Part shown: positions 19,007 to 27,526 of the stretch, one piece after another | Position numbering within the stretch: the stretch's first letter is position 1 | How the letters are laid out: every line of letters starts with the position of its first letter | Notes under the pieces: model-generated | The model's database searches: none | What the model was told of the DNA's origin: nothing | Seen by the model: only the letters and a program-made list of their open reading frames with translations | Translations under genes and position numbers: made by a program | Assembly: GCF_002930615.1 (NCBI RefSeq) | Contig: NZ_PSNX01000007.1 | Location: 1 to 64,000 of the forward strand | Direction: 5' to 3' | Source: Caldimonas caldifontis | GTDB lineage: Bacteria > Pseudomonadota > Gammaproteobacteria > Burkholderiales > Burkholderiaceae_C | DNA length: 64,000 nt

Positions 19007-19630
19007 TCACAACTCGATTCCGCGTTGTGCGCGAAAGCCTTGTTTGAAGGCGTGCTTGATCAGGCCCATCTCGGTGACGGTGTGGGCCACCTCGATCAAC
19101 TCGGGCGGCGCGGCACGGCCGGTGAGCACCACGTGCTGCATCGGGGGGCGTTGGTGCAGGTCGGCGATCACCTGCTGCACGTCGAGGTAGCGGTACTTCA
19201 GCGCGATGTTGATTTCGTCGAAGACGAGCAGGCCGAGCGATTCGTCGGCCAGCATCTCGCGCGCCAGCGCCCAGGCGGCCTGGGCCTTGGCCACGTCGCG
19301 GGCGCGGTCCTGGGTGTTCCAGGTGTAGCCCTCGCCCATGGCGTGAAAGCGCACTTCCTCAGGAAAGCGGCGGAAGAAGAGTTCTTCGCCGGTGGGCAGG
19401 GCGCCCTTGATGAACTGCACCACACCCACCTTCATGCCGTGGCCCAGGGCGCGGGCCACCATGCCGAAGGCGCTGGAGCTCTTGCCCTTGCCGTTGCCGG
19501 TGTGCACGAGGATGAGGCCGCCCTCGGCCTGGGCGGATTCGATCTTGGCATCGACGATGGCCTTCTTGCGCTGCATGCGCTCGCGGTGGCGTTCATCAAG
19601 GCCGGGGTCGGGAGAGGTGGAGTCGGTCAT
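19007..19630 (-). CDS. cobO: cob(I)yrinic acid a,c-diamide adenosyltransferase
   Basis: Transfers the 5'-deoxyadenosyl group of ATP to Co(I) corrinoid, forming the adenosylated form. 207 residues, family length for CobO/BtuR. The P-loop is in HTGNGKGKSSSAFGM near residue 43, followed by FIKGALPTGEE, VFDEINIALKYRYLD and LTGRAAPPELIEVAHTVTEM. It sits 4 bases upstream of cobB and 3 bases downstream of btuD. Confidence 0.95.
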   Translation of the reverse strand: MTDSTSPDPGLDERHRERMQRKKAIVDAKIESAQAEGGLILVHTGNGKGKSSSAFGMVARALGHGMKVGVVQFIKGALPTGEELFFRRFPEEVRFHAMGEGYTWNTQDRARDVAKAQAAWALAREMLADESLGLLVFDEINIALKYRYLDVQQVIADLHQRPPMQHVVLTGRAAPPELIEVAHTVTEMGLIKHAFKQGFRAQRGIEL

Positions 19631-19633
19631 GGT

Positions 19634-20434
19634 TCAGGCCTTCAAGGAGGCATCGGCCGCCGGCAGGAAGTGGCGCAGGCCGTCCACGTCGAGCGCGCGC
19701 ATGGGGCAGCCATAGGCTTCGCTCAGGCGGGCTTCGGTGAGCACCTCGGCCAGCGGTCCGGCCAGCAGGCGAGGCTGGCCGTTGGTGCCGGGGGGCAGGA
19801 AGAGCAGGGCGTGGGTGCAGCAGCGCTGGGCGAGGTTCACGTCGTGCAGCGACAGCAGCACCGCGCGGTCAGCCAGGCCGGCCAGCAGGCGGCACACGGC
19901 CAGTTGGTGGGGCACGTCGAGGTGGGCGGTGGGTTCGTCCAGCAGCACCAACGGCGTGGCCTGGGCCAGGGCGGCGGCGATGGCCACACGCTGACGTTCG
20001 CCGCCCGAGAGGCTGCGCACGTCCTGCTCGGCGAGGTGGGCCACGTCCAGCGCGGCGAGCTGCTCGCGGGCGATGCGTTCGTCGTCGGGCGCCAGCCAGC
20101 CGAAGCGGCCGGCATAGGGCTGGCGGCTGGCCAGCACCACGTCGAGTGCCGTGAGCGCGAACACGTCCTGATGGTGCTGCGGGCACCACGCGCGCAGGCG
20201 CGCCAGGGTGCGGGTGGGCAGGCGCGGCAGGGGCTGGCCGTCGATGTGCACCTCGCCGCCGGCCGGGTCGAGCAGGCCGGCCAGCGTGCGCAGCAGGGTG
20301 GTCTTGCCGCAGCCATTGGGGCCCAGGAAGGCCCAGCGTTCGCCGCGTTGCACGCGCAGGCTCAGGTCCTGCACGAGGGTGCGCTGGCCCGCACGCGCCG
20401 TGAGTTGGTGGGTGGTGAGCAGCGCCGTGGTCAT
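19634..20434 (-). CDS. btuD: cobalamin ABC transporter ATP-binding protein
   Basis: Drives BtuC-mediated B12 uptake. 266 residues with Walker A GPNGCGKTTLL (about residue 38), Q-loop, ABC signature LSGGERQRVAIA, Walker B LVLLDEPTAHLD and the switch histidine in LSLHDVNLA. The start overlaps the btuC stop by four bases (ATGA at 20431-20434), so translation is coupled. The FecE/HmuV/BtuD family also carries siderophore systems; B12 is inferred from the riboswitch and cob neighbours. Confidence 0.9.
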   Translation of the reverse strand: MTTALLTTHQLTARAGQRTLVQDLSLRVQRGERWAFLGPNGCGKTTLLRTLAGLLDPAGGEVHIDGQPLPRLPTRTLARLRAWCPQHHQDVFALTALDVVLASRQPYAGRFGWLAPDDERIAREQLAALDVAHLAEQDVRSLSGGERQRVAIAAALAQATPLVLLDEPTAHLDVPHQLAVCRLLAGLADRAVLLSLHDVNLAQRCCTHALLFLPPGTNGQPRLLAGPLAEVLTEARLSEAYGCPMRALDVDGLRHFLPAADASLKA

Positions 20435-21435
20435 CCTGCCCTCCCGTTGCGCAGCAGCAGCCACAGGAAGCTGGGCACACCGATGAAGGCGGTGAGCACG
20501 CCCACGGGCAGTTGCATGGGGGCCAGCACGGTGCGCGCCAGGGTGTCGGCCAGCATCAGGAAGGCGCCGCCGGCCAGCGCGCAGGCGGGCAGCAGCACGC
20601 GCTGGTCATTGCCCAGCAGCAGGCGCAGGGCATGCGGCACCACCAGGCCCACGAAGCCGATGCTGCCGGCCACGGTGATGGCCAGGCCCGCGGCCACCGA
20701 GGCCAGCAGCACCACGCACAGGCGCAGCCGGCGCACGTTCACGCCCAGCGCATAGGCCGGGCCGTCGCCCAGCAGCATGAGGTTGAGGTCGCGCGCCAAC
20801 ACGAGGGCCAGGGCCAGCAGCACGGCGGCACCGGCCAGGGGCAGGCCCCAGCGGTCGGCGCCGTTCAGGTCGCCCAGCAGCCAGAAGATCATGCCGCGCA
20901 GCTGCGCCTCGGGCGCGATCGACAGGATGAAGGCCACGATGGCGCCAAAGCCGGCCCCCACGATCACGCCCACCAGCAGCAGCTGCACGCTGGCGCGTGT
21001 GCTGTCGGCCTGCCGGCGGAAGGCGCGGGCGCCCAGCAGGAAGACCAGCGCCGTGGCCACCAGGGCTCCGGCGGCCGCGCCCAGGTTCACCCAGGCCCAG
21101 GCGGCACCGGCCCACAGCGCCAGCAGCGCGCCCACCGAGGCCCCGCTGGAGATGCCCAGCACGTAAGGGTCGGCCAGCGGGTTGCGCAGCAGCGTCTGCA
21201 GCAGCGCGCCGGCCAGCGCCAGCAGCGCGCCGCAGGCCAGGGCCGACAAGGCGCGCGGCAGGCGCAGGCCCAGCACGATGTCGGCGCTGACGCCATCGGA
21301 AGCTCGCCACAGCAGCGACAGCACTTCGCCCAGCCCCACGCGCTGACTGCCCAGGCCCAGGGCCAGCATCAGGCTGAGCAGCACCCCGCCCAGCAGCAGG
21401 GCGTAGACCAGGGGCAGCGAGCGGACGAAGCGCAT
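20431..21435 (-). CDS. btuC: cobalamin ABC transporter permease (FecCD family)
   Basis: A 334-residue inner-membrane permease with about ten transmembrane helices. Family sequence includes LGLRLPRALSALACGALLAL, ALLQTLLRNPLADPYVLGIS, GSIGFVGLVVPHALRLLLG and a C-terminal LPVGVLTAFIGVPSFLWLL. It pairs with BtuD (4-base overlap) and presumably with BtuF at 14.3 kb. It lies 20 bases after btuB. Confidence 0.93.
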   Translation of the reverse strand: MRFVRSLPLVYALLLGGVLLSLMLALGLGSQRVGLGEVLSLLWRASDGVSADIVLGLRLPRALSALACGALLALAGALLQTLLRNPLADPYVLGISSGASVGALLALWAGAAWAWVNLGAAAGALVATALVFLLGARAFRRQADSTRASVQLLLVGVIVGAGFGAIVAFILSIAPEAQLRGMIFWLLGDLNGADRWGLPLAGAAVLLALALVLARDLNLMLLGDGPAYALGVNVRRLRLCVVLLASVAAGLAITVAGSIGFVGLVVPHALRLLLGNDQRVLLPACALAGGAFLMLADTLARTVLAPMQLPVGVLTAFIGVPSFLWLLLRNGRAG

Positions 21436-21455
21436 GGGGGCTTACGAGCGCGGGT

Positions 21456-23300
21456 TCAGCGCGGCGACCACCGTACGCCCACAAAGGCGTTGAGGCCGCC
21501 GGTGGCATAGGTGTTGGCCACCTGGTAGTCCTTGTCGCCCAGGTTGTCGACACGGGCCAGCACCGTCCAGTCAGGGCCGATGCGGCGGCTCACGTGCGCA
21601 CCCACCACCCCGTAGCCGCCCAGTCGCACGGTGTTGGCGGCGTTGTCGAAACGCTCGCCCACCAGCTTCAGGTGGCCGCCTACCGTCCAGTCGCCCACGG
21701 TGGCATCCGCACCGAACTGGGCATGCCGGCGGGCGCGGCGTGCGAGGAGGTTGCCGGTGTCGGCGTTGGTGGGCTTCTGGAAGTCGACCGACCCCCACAG
21801 ATTGGCAGCGCCCAGGCTTTGCGAGGCCGACAGGGTCACGCCCTTGAAGACCGCCTCGCCGGCGTTCTCGTAGCAGCCGAAGGTGCTGGCGCAGGGGCCG
21901 GCGGCGCCGAAGTTGATGAGGTCTTTCACCTCGTTACGAAACACCACCAGGCCGAACTGGCGATCGTCGCGGGCATAGCGCAGGCCCAGCTCGGCACTGC
22001 GCGACGACTCGGGTTTCAGGTCGGCCACGCCGTACTGGCTGAAGCGCTGATAGAGCGTGGGCGCCCGGAAGGCCGTGCCGGCCGAGGCGGTCACGCGCCA
22101 TTGCGGCGTGAAGGCGAAGGCATAGGCCGCGCCGCCGGTGGTCTTGCCGCCGAACTCGCTGTCGTCGTCATGCCGCACATTGAGCTGCACGGTGTGCACC
22201 CGGTCGCTCCAGTGGTAGCCCAGAGCGACGCCGTTCTGCGAGCGGGACGCGTCGATGGGCGGCGGGCCAGAGTTGTCCAGGCGGTCTTCGCGGCGTTCGA
22301 GCGCGGCCGTCAGGCGATGGGCGCCGAGCTGCAGCTCATGATGCCAGAGGTAGCTCTGCACACGGGTGTCGGTGAAGTAGGGCGAGGGTGTCGTCTCGTA
22401 CTGGTCCCGGCCCCGGTTGGCGCTCAGGCGCATGCGGTAGCTGTCGGTCCAGCGCGCCGACCAGGTCAGGCCCAGGGTCTGCACATCGTTTTGCGCGCGG
22501 TCGTCGGCGGTGCTGGCGAAGCCGTCGTACTGCGAATTCTGGTCGTTCGTCAGGGCGGTGGCTTCCAGCCGGTGGGCGTCGTTCAGCGCCCACCCCAGGC
22601 GGGCCGAGGCTGAGGTGCTGCGGTAGCCATCCCGATCCGGGAAGCCCACCCCGGGGCGTGCGTCGAAGCCCTCGCTGGTTTCATGGGCCACGCTCAGGGC
22701 ATAGTCCAGGCGGCCGGCCGTTCCGTGGAAGCCCACGTCCGCCCGGCGCGTCTGGTGGCTGCCCAGGCCCACGCCGATGCTGGGCGTGAAGGGGCCTTCG
22801 CCCTTGCGCGTGAAGATCTGCACCACGCCCGAGATGGCATCCGACCCGTAGATGGCCGCGGCCGGGCCGCGCAGGATCTCGATGCGCTCGATCTGTGAGG
22901 CGGGCAGGGCATTCCAGTTGGCACCGCCCGTGGCTTGCGAATCGACGCGCACGCCGTCGATGAAGACAGCGGTGAAGCGGTTCTCGCCGCCGCGAAGGAA
23001 GAGGCTGGTATTGCCCGCAGGCCCGCCGTTGCGGGAGAACTCGACCCCCGGCGTGCGCGAGAGCAGGTCGGCCACCGTGGTGGCGCCGCTGCGTTCAATG
23101 GTGTTGCGTTCGACGACGGAGACGTCGGACACCACCTCGTTCAGGGTCTGCTCGACACGGGTGGCGGTGATGACCACGGTGTCGAGGGAAGGCGCCTGGG
23201 CCAGCAGGGTCTGGGCCGCAGCGGCGCAGGGCAGGAGGGCAGCGCACACAGGCGCGGGCATCCATCGCGCAGCGCGACGGGCGGAGAGGGAAAAGGTCAT
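21456..23300 (-). CDS. btuB: TonB-dependent outer-membrane cobalamin receptor
   Basis: Outer-membrane beta-barrel that imports B12 with TonB energy. 614 residues: signal peptide to about residue 30, TonB box DTVVITATR near 39-47, plug domain with ISGVVQIFTRKGEGP, then a barrel with alternating short strands and TGTAF-type receptor signature RVTASAGTAFRAPTLYQRFS. The end, FVGVRWSPR, lacks the usual terminal aromatic residue. First gene of the operon under the cobalamin riboswitch. Start chosen at MTFSLSARR, after the riboswitch; longer readings run into it. Confidence 0.93.
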   Translation of the reverse strand: MTFSLSARRAARWMPAPVCAALLPCAAAAQTLLAQAPSLDTVVITATRVEQTLNEVVSDVSVVERNTIERSGATTVADLLSRTPGVEFSRNGGPAGNTSLFLRGGENRFTAVFIDGVRVDSQATGGANWNALPASQIERIEILRGPAAAIYGSDAISGVVQIFTRKGEGPFTPSIGVGLGSHQTRRADVGFHGTAGRLDYALSVAHETSEGFDARPGVGFPDRDGYRSTSASARLGWALNDAHRLEATALTNDQNSQYDGFASTADDRAQNDVQTLGLTWSARWTDSYRMRLSANRGRDQYETTPSPYFTDTRVQSYLWHHELQLGAHRLTAALERREDRLDNSGPPPIDASRSQNGVALGYHWSDRVHTVQLNVRHDDDSEFGGKTTGGAAYAFAFTPQWRVTASAGTAFRAPTLYQRFSQYGVADLKPESSRSAELGLRYARDDRQFGLVVFRNEVKDLINFGAAGPCASTFGCYENAGEAVFKGVTLSASQSLGAANLWGSVDFQKPTNADTGNLLARRARRHAQFGADATVGDWTVGGHLKLVGERFDNAANTVRLGGYGVVGAHVSRRIGPDWTVLARVDNLGDKDYQVANTYATGGLNAFVGVRWSPR

Positions 23301-23378
23301 GGCAGAACAGCGTTGATCGCTCCGGCCCGCTTCCCCGCAGGCCAGAACCCCATCGAGCGCGCGAACGCGCTCCCCCGT

Positions 23379-23597
23379 TGGCCGGTATCCGGGCTGACAG
23401 ATCCACACCGATCACCTTCCCAGCCGTGACCCGAAGGACATGACCAGTGGTTGAGGATCGGCATTGAGCGCATCCGGAGGCGCGCTCGTCTGCTTACCGT
23501 TGCGGGGGCAGCGCAGGTTGGCGTGCCGGCGAGGCCGACGGCGCTTCCTGCTTCCCGTTTAACTGCCAGGCGAGACCGCCCGGCGAGCACCAACGAG
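23379..23597 (-). promoter_or_regulatory. cobalamin riboswitch (AdoCbl type) upstream of btuB
   Basis: On the minus strand the leader contains the landmarks of the cobalamin aptamer in order: TTGGTGC, then AAACGGGAAGC, GCCAACCTGC, the B12 box GCCCCCGCAACGGTAAG, CCACTGG, GCTGGGAAGG and the closing AGCCCGGATACCGGCC. It ends about 80 bases before the btuB start and follows a good promoter. B12 binding would lower expression of btuB-btuC-btuD-cobO-cobB. No clear intrinsic terminator lies after it, so control of translation initiation is likely. Confidence 0.93.
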
Positions 23598-23601
23598 AGA
23601 C

Positions 23602-23631
23602 ATTGTAGTACGACGATTCGTGCGATGTCAG
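23602..23631 (-). promoter_or_regulatory. promoter of the btuB operon
   Basis: Minus-strand -35 CTGACA (23631-23626) and -10 TACAAT (23607-23602) are 18 bases apart, placing the transcript start just before the riboswitch. The -35 overlaps the last codons of the EamA transporter gene. Confidence 0.6.
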
Positions 23632-24533
23632 CGGCGCCGCGCCGCCGTGCCACGCAGCATCAGCACCACTCCGCACAGCACGATGCCGGCGGCCAGCCAT
23701 TCGGGGCCGGTGATGTGCTCGCCGGCCACCGCCACGCCCAGCACCATCGCGATCACCGGGTTGACGAAGGTGTAGCTCGACGCCAGGGCCGCGCTGGTGT
23801 TGGCCAGCAGGTACATGTAGGCATTGAAGGCGATCAGCGAGCCGAACACGACGAGGTAGAACCACGCGCCCACGGCCAGCGGCTCGGGCGGCCAGACGGG
23901 CGACTCGCCCGTGACCCAGGCCAGCGCCATCAGCACGATGCCGCCGCAGATCATTTCGCTGGCGAAACCCATCGCACCCGGGGCCATCGGCAGGCTGCGC
24001 TGGCTGAGCACGCTGCCCAGCGACCAGGTGATGCAGGCGATCGCGATGGCGGCCAGTCCCGCGGGCGAGGCCTGGAAGCCCGCGCCCTGGGTGAGCATCA
24101 GCACGCCGGCGAGGCCCACGGCGATGCCGGCCATCTCCATGCGGCCGGGCACCACGCGCCAGAGCAGGTTGAGCGCCGCGATCATCAGCGGCACCACCGC
24201 GATGAAGGCCACCACCAGGCCCGAGCCCACGGTCTGTTCGGCATAGGCCGTGCCGCCCATGCCGCCGCCCAGCATCAGGGTGCCCACCACCAGGGCGTTG
24301 CGCCATTGCCGCGCGTCGGGCCAGGCGGCACCGCGCCAGCGCATCCAGGCGGCCAGCACCACGCCGGCCAGCAGGAAGCGGGTGCCCATCTGGAAAAAGG
24401 GCGGGAAGCTGATCAGCGCGTACTTGATGGCCAGGTAGGTGGAGCCCCAGACCAGCCAGGTGGCGGCCAGGCAGAGCATCACCAGGGGGCTGAGCGCCGG
24501 AGTGGAGGGCAGCGAGGAAGTGGCGGTTGTCAT
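23628..24533 (-). CDS. EamA/DMT-family exporter (YedA-like)
   Basis: A 301-residue inner-membrane protein with ten hydrophobic segments in two EamA repeats. TWLVWGSTYLAIKYAL in helix 1 and SLIAFNAYMYLLANTSAALA in the second half are typical of YedA/RhaT-type drug/metabolite exporters. The substrate is unknown. It is divergent from an Lrp-type regulator with an inverted repeat between them, which suggests amino-acid-linked control and possibly amino-acid export. Confidence 0.85.
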   Translation of the reverse strand: MTTATSSLPSTPALSPLVMLCLAATWLVWGSTYLAIKYALISFPPFFQMGTRFLLAGVVLAAWMRWRGAAWPDARQWRNALVVGTLMLGGGMGGTAYAEQTVGSGLVVAFIAVVPLMIAALNLLWRVVPGRMEMAGIAVGLAGVLMLTQGAGFQASPAGLAAIAIACITWSLGSVLSQRSLPMAPGAMGFASEMICGGIVLMALAWVTGESPVWPPEPLAVGAWFYLVVFGSLIAFNAYMYLLANTSAALASSYTFVNPVIAMVLGVAVAGEHITGPEWLAAGIVLCGVVLMLRGTAARRR

Positions 24534-24550
24534 GAGCTGTTGTCTTGATG

Positions 24551-24571
24551 TTCTAAGCCGCTATGCTAGAA
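24551..24571. promoter_or_regulatory. candidate Lrp-type operator
   Basis: Inverted repeat TTCTA-N11-TAGAA (24551-24555 and 24567-24571) lies between the divergent EamA and Lrp genes, in a locally AT-richer stretch. Length and symmetry suit a dimeric Lrp/AsnC regulator. Predicted only. Confidence 0.35.
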
Positions 24572-24648
24572 AAGCTTCTGCCGCCGATGAAGACCATTTC
24601 AAAGGAGATGAAGCGGAGCCACCGTGAATTTCAAAGAAGGAAAGCGTC

Positions 24649-25140
24649 TTGGCCTTGAACCTTGAGCTGGACCACCACGACACCCGCATCCTGGCCGAAC
24701 TGCAGGCCGATGCGCGCCTGTCCATGGCCGAACTGGGCCGGCGCGTGCACCTGAGCCAGCCGGCCGTCACCGAGCGCGTGCGCAAGCTGGAATCGGCCGG
24801 CGTCATCACCGGCTACCGCGCCAGCGTGAACCTGGCGAAACTGGGCTACGGCATCCGCGCCATCGTGCGCGTGGGGCGGGCCGAGTACGCCCGGGTGGTG
24901 AAGCTCATCCAGCAGACGCCTGAGGTGATCAATGCCTACAACGTCACCGGCGAGGACAGCTGGATCCTCGAAATTGCGGTGATCGACGTCTCCCACCTCG
25001 ATGCGGTGGTGACGAAGTTCTGCCTCCTGACGGAAACTTCGACCTCCATCATCCTGAATGCCGCGCGCGAGCACCAGCCCATGCTGCCGGCCCGGCCCGA
25101 GGACGTGAAGCCTCCCATCAAGAAAGTCGACAACGCATGA
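24649..25140 (+). CDS. Lrp/AsnC-family transcriptional regulator
   Basis: A 163-residue regulator: N-terminal helix-turn-helix (ILAELQADARLSMAELGRRV, then LSQPAVTERVRKLESAG) and a C-terminal RAM ligand-binding domain (AYNVTGEDSWILEIAV). No ATG fits the frame, so a TTG start is proposed at 24649, supported by AAGGA about seven bases upstream; TTG at 24655 is possible. Its stop overlaps the rraA start (ATGA). Probably controls the divergent EamA exporter and itself. Confidence 0.85.
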   Translation: MALNLELDHHDTRILAELQADARLSMAELGRRVHLSQPAVTERVRKLESAGVITGYRASVNLAKLGYGIRAIVRVGRAEYARVVKLIQQTPEVINAYNVTGEDSWILEIAVIDVSHLDAVVTKFCLLTETSTSIILNAAREHQPMLPARPEDVKPPIKKVDNA

Positions 25141-25634
25141 ACTTCGAGCAGTTTTCCACCTGCGACCTGTGCGACGAGCACAAGGGCGACACCGATGGCG
25201 TCTTCCGCGTGCTGCCGCCGGTCTTCCACAGCTATGGCGGCCGGACCCGCTTTGCCGGCCCGGTGCGCACGGTGAAGTGCTATGAAGACAACACCGAGGT
25301 GAAGGCCCTGCTGGAAGGCCCGGGCCACGGCCAGGTGCTGGTGGTGGACGGTGGCGCCTCGCTGGCGCGCGCCCTGGTGGGGGGCAACATCGCCGCCGCC
25401 GCGGCGAAGAACGGCTGGGCCGGCGTGGTGGTGAACGGCTGCGTGCGCGACCTGGCCGAGATGCAGGCCTGCGACGTGGGCATCCGCGCGCTGGCGCTCA
25501 TCCCCATGCCCACCGAACGCCGCCACCAGGGCCAGCGCGACGTGCCCGTGCAGGTGCAGGGCGTGTGGGTGCGGCCCGGCGAATGGCTGTTTGCCGACGA
25601 CGACGGCATCGTGGTGATGCCGGCGCAGGGCTGA
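25137..25634 (+). CDS. rraA: RraA-family protein (RNase E inhibitor / HMG aldolase family)
   Basis: A 165-residue protein matching RraA: a short N terminus with TCDLCDEHKG, GGRTRFAGPVRTVKCYEDN, VVDGGASLARALVGGNIAAA and the substrate-loop region GVVVNGCVRDLAEM. E. coli RraA inhibits RNase E; relatives in this family are 4-hydroxy-4-methyl-2-oxoglutarate or oxaloacetate-processing aldolases/decarboxylases, and G-x20-R-D-type active-site residues are retained here, so an enzymatic role cannot be excluded. Coupled to the Lrp gene by a 4-base overlap. Confidence 0.85.
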   Translation: MNFEQFSTCDLCDEHKGDTDGVFRVLPPVFHSYGGRTRFAGPVRTVKCYEDNTEVKALLEGPGHGQVLVVDGGASLARALVGGNIAAAAAKNGWAGVVVNGCVRDLAEMQACDVGIRALALIPMPTERRHQGQRDVPVQVQGVWVRPGEWLFADDDGIVVMPAQG

Positions 25635-25645
25635 TCGGTCCCATC

Positions 25646-26134
25646 ATGTTGGCGTGGCCTGCCATTCCCCCCGAGCACCTGGCGCAGTTGCAGCGACGGG
25701 TGTCGATCATGGTGGCCAGCCGCGACGATCGCCTCGTGCCCCACCTGGTGCGGGGCCTGGGCTGCCGGCTGCAGGACGAGCCCCTGCGGATCACCGTGCT
25801 GCTCAGTGCCAGGGGCAGCGAGCAGGTGCTGGACGACCTGCGTTGCAGCGACCGGATCGCCGTGACCTTCAGCGAGCCCAGCACGCACCGCACCATCCAG
25901 TTCAAGGGGCGTGGGGTGGACATCCGGCCCGGCGAGCGGGCCGACCGTGAGTTGGCGGCCGCCTATGCACAGCGCCTGTGCGACGAGATCGTGCCCATGG
26001 GCTACCCCTATCCGGTGATCGCCGGTCTGCTGGCGCACGACCCCTTCCAGCTCGTGGCCGTGAGCTTCACGCCCGAGGCCAGCTTTGACCAGACGCCTGG
26101 CGCCCACCCGGCCGGACCTTCGGGGGCCGCATGA
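25646..26134 (+). CDS. small PNPOx-like split-barrel protein, unknown
   Basis: A 162-residue protein starting MLAWPAIPPEHLAQ. The pattern VSIMVASRDDRLVPHLVRGLG followed by ITVLLSARGSEQVLDDL and IAVTFSEPSTHRTIQFKG resembles a flavin-binding pyridoxamine-oxidase-like split barrel (compare the next gene). Start ATG 25646 is 12 bases after the rraA stop; a longer in-frame start overlaps rraA. Its stop overlaps the start of the next gene (ATGA), so the two are likely partners. Function unknown. Confidence 0.55.
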   Translation: MLAWPAIPPEHLAQLQRRVSIMVASRDDRLVPHLVRGLGCRLQDEPLRITVLLSARGSEQVLDDLRCSDRIAVTFSEPSTHRTIQFKGRGVDIRPGERADRELAAAYAQRLCDEIVPMGYPYPVIAGLLAHDPFQLVAVSFTPEASFDQTPGAHPAGPSGAA

Positions 26135-27516
26135 GCATCCACCCCCATGCCGTCGCGATCTCACTCGACGACATCCGGCCCTGCTTCGAAGGCGCCATCC
26201 CGTCGATGATGGCCACCTGCGATGCCGAGGGCGTACCCAACGTGGCCTACCTCTCGCAGGTGGACTATGTGGACGCCCACCACCTGGCGCTGTCCTTCCA
26301 GTTCTTCAACACCACGCGGCGCAATGTGCTGGCCAACCCGCAGGTCGAGATCCTGGTGACCCACCCCTACACCTCGGCCATCTACCGCCTGCGCGCGCGC
26401 TACCTGCACACGCAGACCTCGGGGCCGCTGTTCGAGCGCATGAAGGCGCGGCTGTCGGGCATCGCCTCGCACACCGGCATGAGCGAGGTGTTCCGGCTGA
26501 AGGGGGCCGACCTCTATCGCGTGGAGTCCATCGTGCACGTGGACAAGCCCGACCTGCCGGCCCCGCCTGCGGGCAGCGGGCGCCTGTCGGCACTGCGGCG
26601 CGCGAGCGAGCAGCTCGCGGCCTGCCACGACCTGGACACCCTCTTCGACACCACGCTCGACGTGTTGCGCGACGAGTTCGACATCCGCCACGCGATGCTG
26701 CTGATGCTCGACGCCTCGGGCCAGCAGCTCTACACCGTGGCCAGCCGGGGCTACCCGAACTCGGGCGTGGGCTCCGAGATCGCGCTCGGCCAGGGCGTGA
26801 TCGGCGTGGCCGCGCGCGAACGCACGCCGGTGCGCATCAGCCATCTCACCGCCGAATACACCTACAGCCGCGCGGTGCGCGACGGCCTGCGCCGCGCGGG
26901 CGCCGAGGCCGGAGCCCCGGCTGGGGCCGATCGCGAGATCCCCTGGCCCGGCCTGGCCGAGCCGCACAGCCAGCTGGCCGTGCCCCTGGTGGTGGGCGGC
27001 GACTTGCTGGGCGTGGTCTTTGTCGAAAGCACCGAAGACCTGCGCTTCAGCTACGACGACGAGGACGCCCTGGTCTGCCTGGCCGGCCACATCGGTCGGG
27101 CCGTGCGCCAGTTCCAGGCGGGCGCCGACGAATCCGAGGACGGGCCCGCGGCCGAGGTGCCCGCCAGCGCGGCCCCGGCCGTCGACCCCGCGCAGTCGCC
27201 ACTGCCCGTGCGCTACTTCCCGGTGGATGGCAGCGTCTTCTTTGGGCACGACTACATCATCAAGGGGGTCGCCGGTGCCATCCTGTGGAAGCTCGTCAGC
27301 GACCACGTGCAGCACGGCCGCAACGAGTTCACCAACCGCGAACTGCGGCTCGACCCGCGCATCCGCCTGCCCGACGTGTGCGACAACCTCGAGGCCCGCC
27401 TGGTGCTGCTCACGCGCCGCCTGGTCGAGCGCCAGACGCCCGTGACCCTGCACAAGACGGGCCGAGGCCGCTTTGCGGTGCAGGTCCAGCGCCCGTTGGT
27501 GCTGGAAGAGGCCTGA
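26131..27516 (+). CDS. PNPOx-like + GAF domain fusion protein
   Basis: A 461-residue three-part protein. Residues ~10-140 form a pyridoxamine-phosphate-oxidase-like split barrel (IPSMMATCDAEGVPNVAYLS). Residues ~150-330 form a GAF sensor domain (LFDTTLDVLRDEFDIRHAML, then LGQGVIGVAARE and FVESTEDLRFS). A C-terminal ~90-residue module (KGVAGAILWKLVSDHVQ to GRGRFAVQV) looks like a winged-helix or similar small output domain. Together this suggests a redox- or flavin-linked sensor. Overlaps the preceding PNPOx-like gene by four bases. Confidence 0.65.
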   Translation: MSIHPHAVAISLDDIRPCFEGAIPSMMATCDAEGVPNVAYLSQVDYVDAHHLALSFQFFNTTRRNVLANPQVEILVTHPYTSAIYRLRARYLHTQTSGPLFERMKARLSGIASHTGMSEVFRLKGADLYRVESIVHVDKPDLPAPPAGSGRLSALRRASEQLAACHDLDTLFDTTLDVLRDEFDIRHAMLLMLDASGQQLYTVASRGYPNSGVGSEIALGQGVIGVAARERTPVRISHLTAEYTYSRAVRDGLRRAGAEAGAPAGADREIPWPGLAEPHSQLAVPLVVGGDLLGVVFVESTEDLRFSYDDEDALVCLAGHIGRAVRQFQAGADESEDGPAAEVPASAAPAVDPAQSPLPVRYFPVDGSVFFGHDYIIKGVAGAILWKLVSDHVQHGRNEFTNRELRLDPRIRLPDVCDNLEARLVLLTRRLVERQTPVTLHKTGRGRFAVQVQRPLVLEEA

Positions 27517-27526
27517 CGGCAAGTGT

